Assembly (NCBI GenBank): GCA_016793415.1
Contig: JAEUMC010000867.1
Span: forward strand, 1 to 5,505
Length of the DNA stretch: 5,505 nucleotides
Reading direction: 5' to 3'
Source of the DNA: Devosia sp.
GTDB taxonomy: Bacteria > Pseudomonadota > Alphaproteobacteria > Rhizobiales > Devosiaceae
Position numbers and translations under genes: made by a program. Positions 5,479 through 5,505 of this stretch are shown one piece after another. The notes under the pieces were generated by a model. It made no database searches, was not told where the DNA came from, and saw only the letters and a program-made list of their open reading frames with translations. The first letter of the stretch is position 1; each line of letters begins with the position of its first letter.

Positions 5479-5505
5479 GCGGATGAAGCCTGCGGCCTCA
5501 TCCGC
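5479..5505. repeat. Near-perfect palindrome at the window edge
   Basis: GCGGATGA (5479-5486) pairs with TCATCCGC (5498-5505); after one A/C mismatch, GCC (5488-5490) pairs with GGC (5494-5496) around a TGC loop. The stem reaches the last base of the window, so it may be longer. It looks like another mobile or dispersed palindromic unit rather than a gene part; any T run beyond the edge, which would make it a terminator, cannot be seen. Confidence 0.5.

Overview
This window looks like GC-rich alphaproteobacterial DNA, possibly Hyphomicrobiales and Devosia-like. That placement is inference: it rests on strong GC bias at third codon positions, the protein families present, and GC-rich palindromic repeats between genes. 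The window holds one complete sugar-uptake and catabolism locus of five genes, arranged around a divergent control region and flanked at both ends by repeat-type DNA.

Layout: Bases 1-77 carry palindromic repeat DNA. Bases 78-116 are a strong intrinsic terminator that serves the leftward gene. Bases 130-1392 (minus strand) encode a secreted family-1 (CUT1-type) sugar-binding protein of an ABC importer. Bases 1393-1589 are an AT-richer divergent promoter region with an ordered set of repeats, chiefly a 17-bp element present once facing each gene. Rightward follow a Gfo/Idh/MocA oxidoreductase (1590-2615), a GntR/HutC regulator with a UTRA ligand domain (2619-3383), a double-SIS-domain phosphosugar isomerase or deaminase with a TTG start (3439-4443), and a BadF/BadG-type sugar kinase resembling N-acetylglucosamine kinases (4445-5338). 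Bases 5339-5505 hold no gene and contain three inverted repeats.

How the genes may work together (inference): the binding protein captures a sugar in the periplasm, and permeases encoded outside the window import it. The kinase phosphorylates it. The SIS protein then isomerises or deaminates the sugar phosphate, as in glucosamine-6-phosphate to fructose-6-phosphate. The oxidoreductase acts on the sugar or a derivative before or after phosphorylation. The GntR protein probably senses a phosphosugar and controls both divergent transcripts through the shared operators. An amino sugar or glycosylamine is the favoured substrate, but no NagA-type deacetylase and no permease lie in the window, so the true substrate is open. 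The most notable signals are the mirrored operator layout, the unusual enzyme combination with an oxidoreductase, the replacement of Glu by Thr in the oxidoreductase's EKP motif, and the isolated binding-protein transcript.
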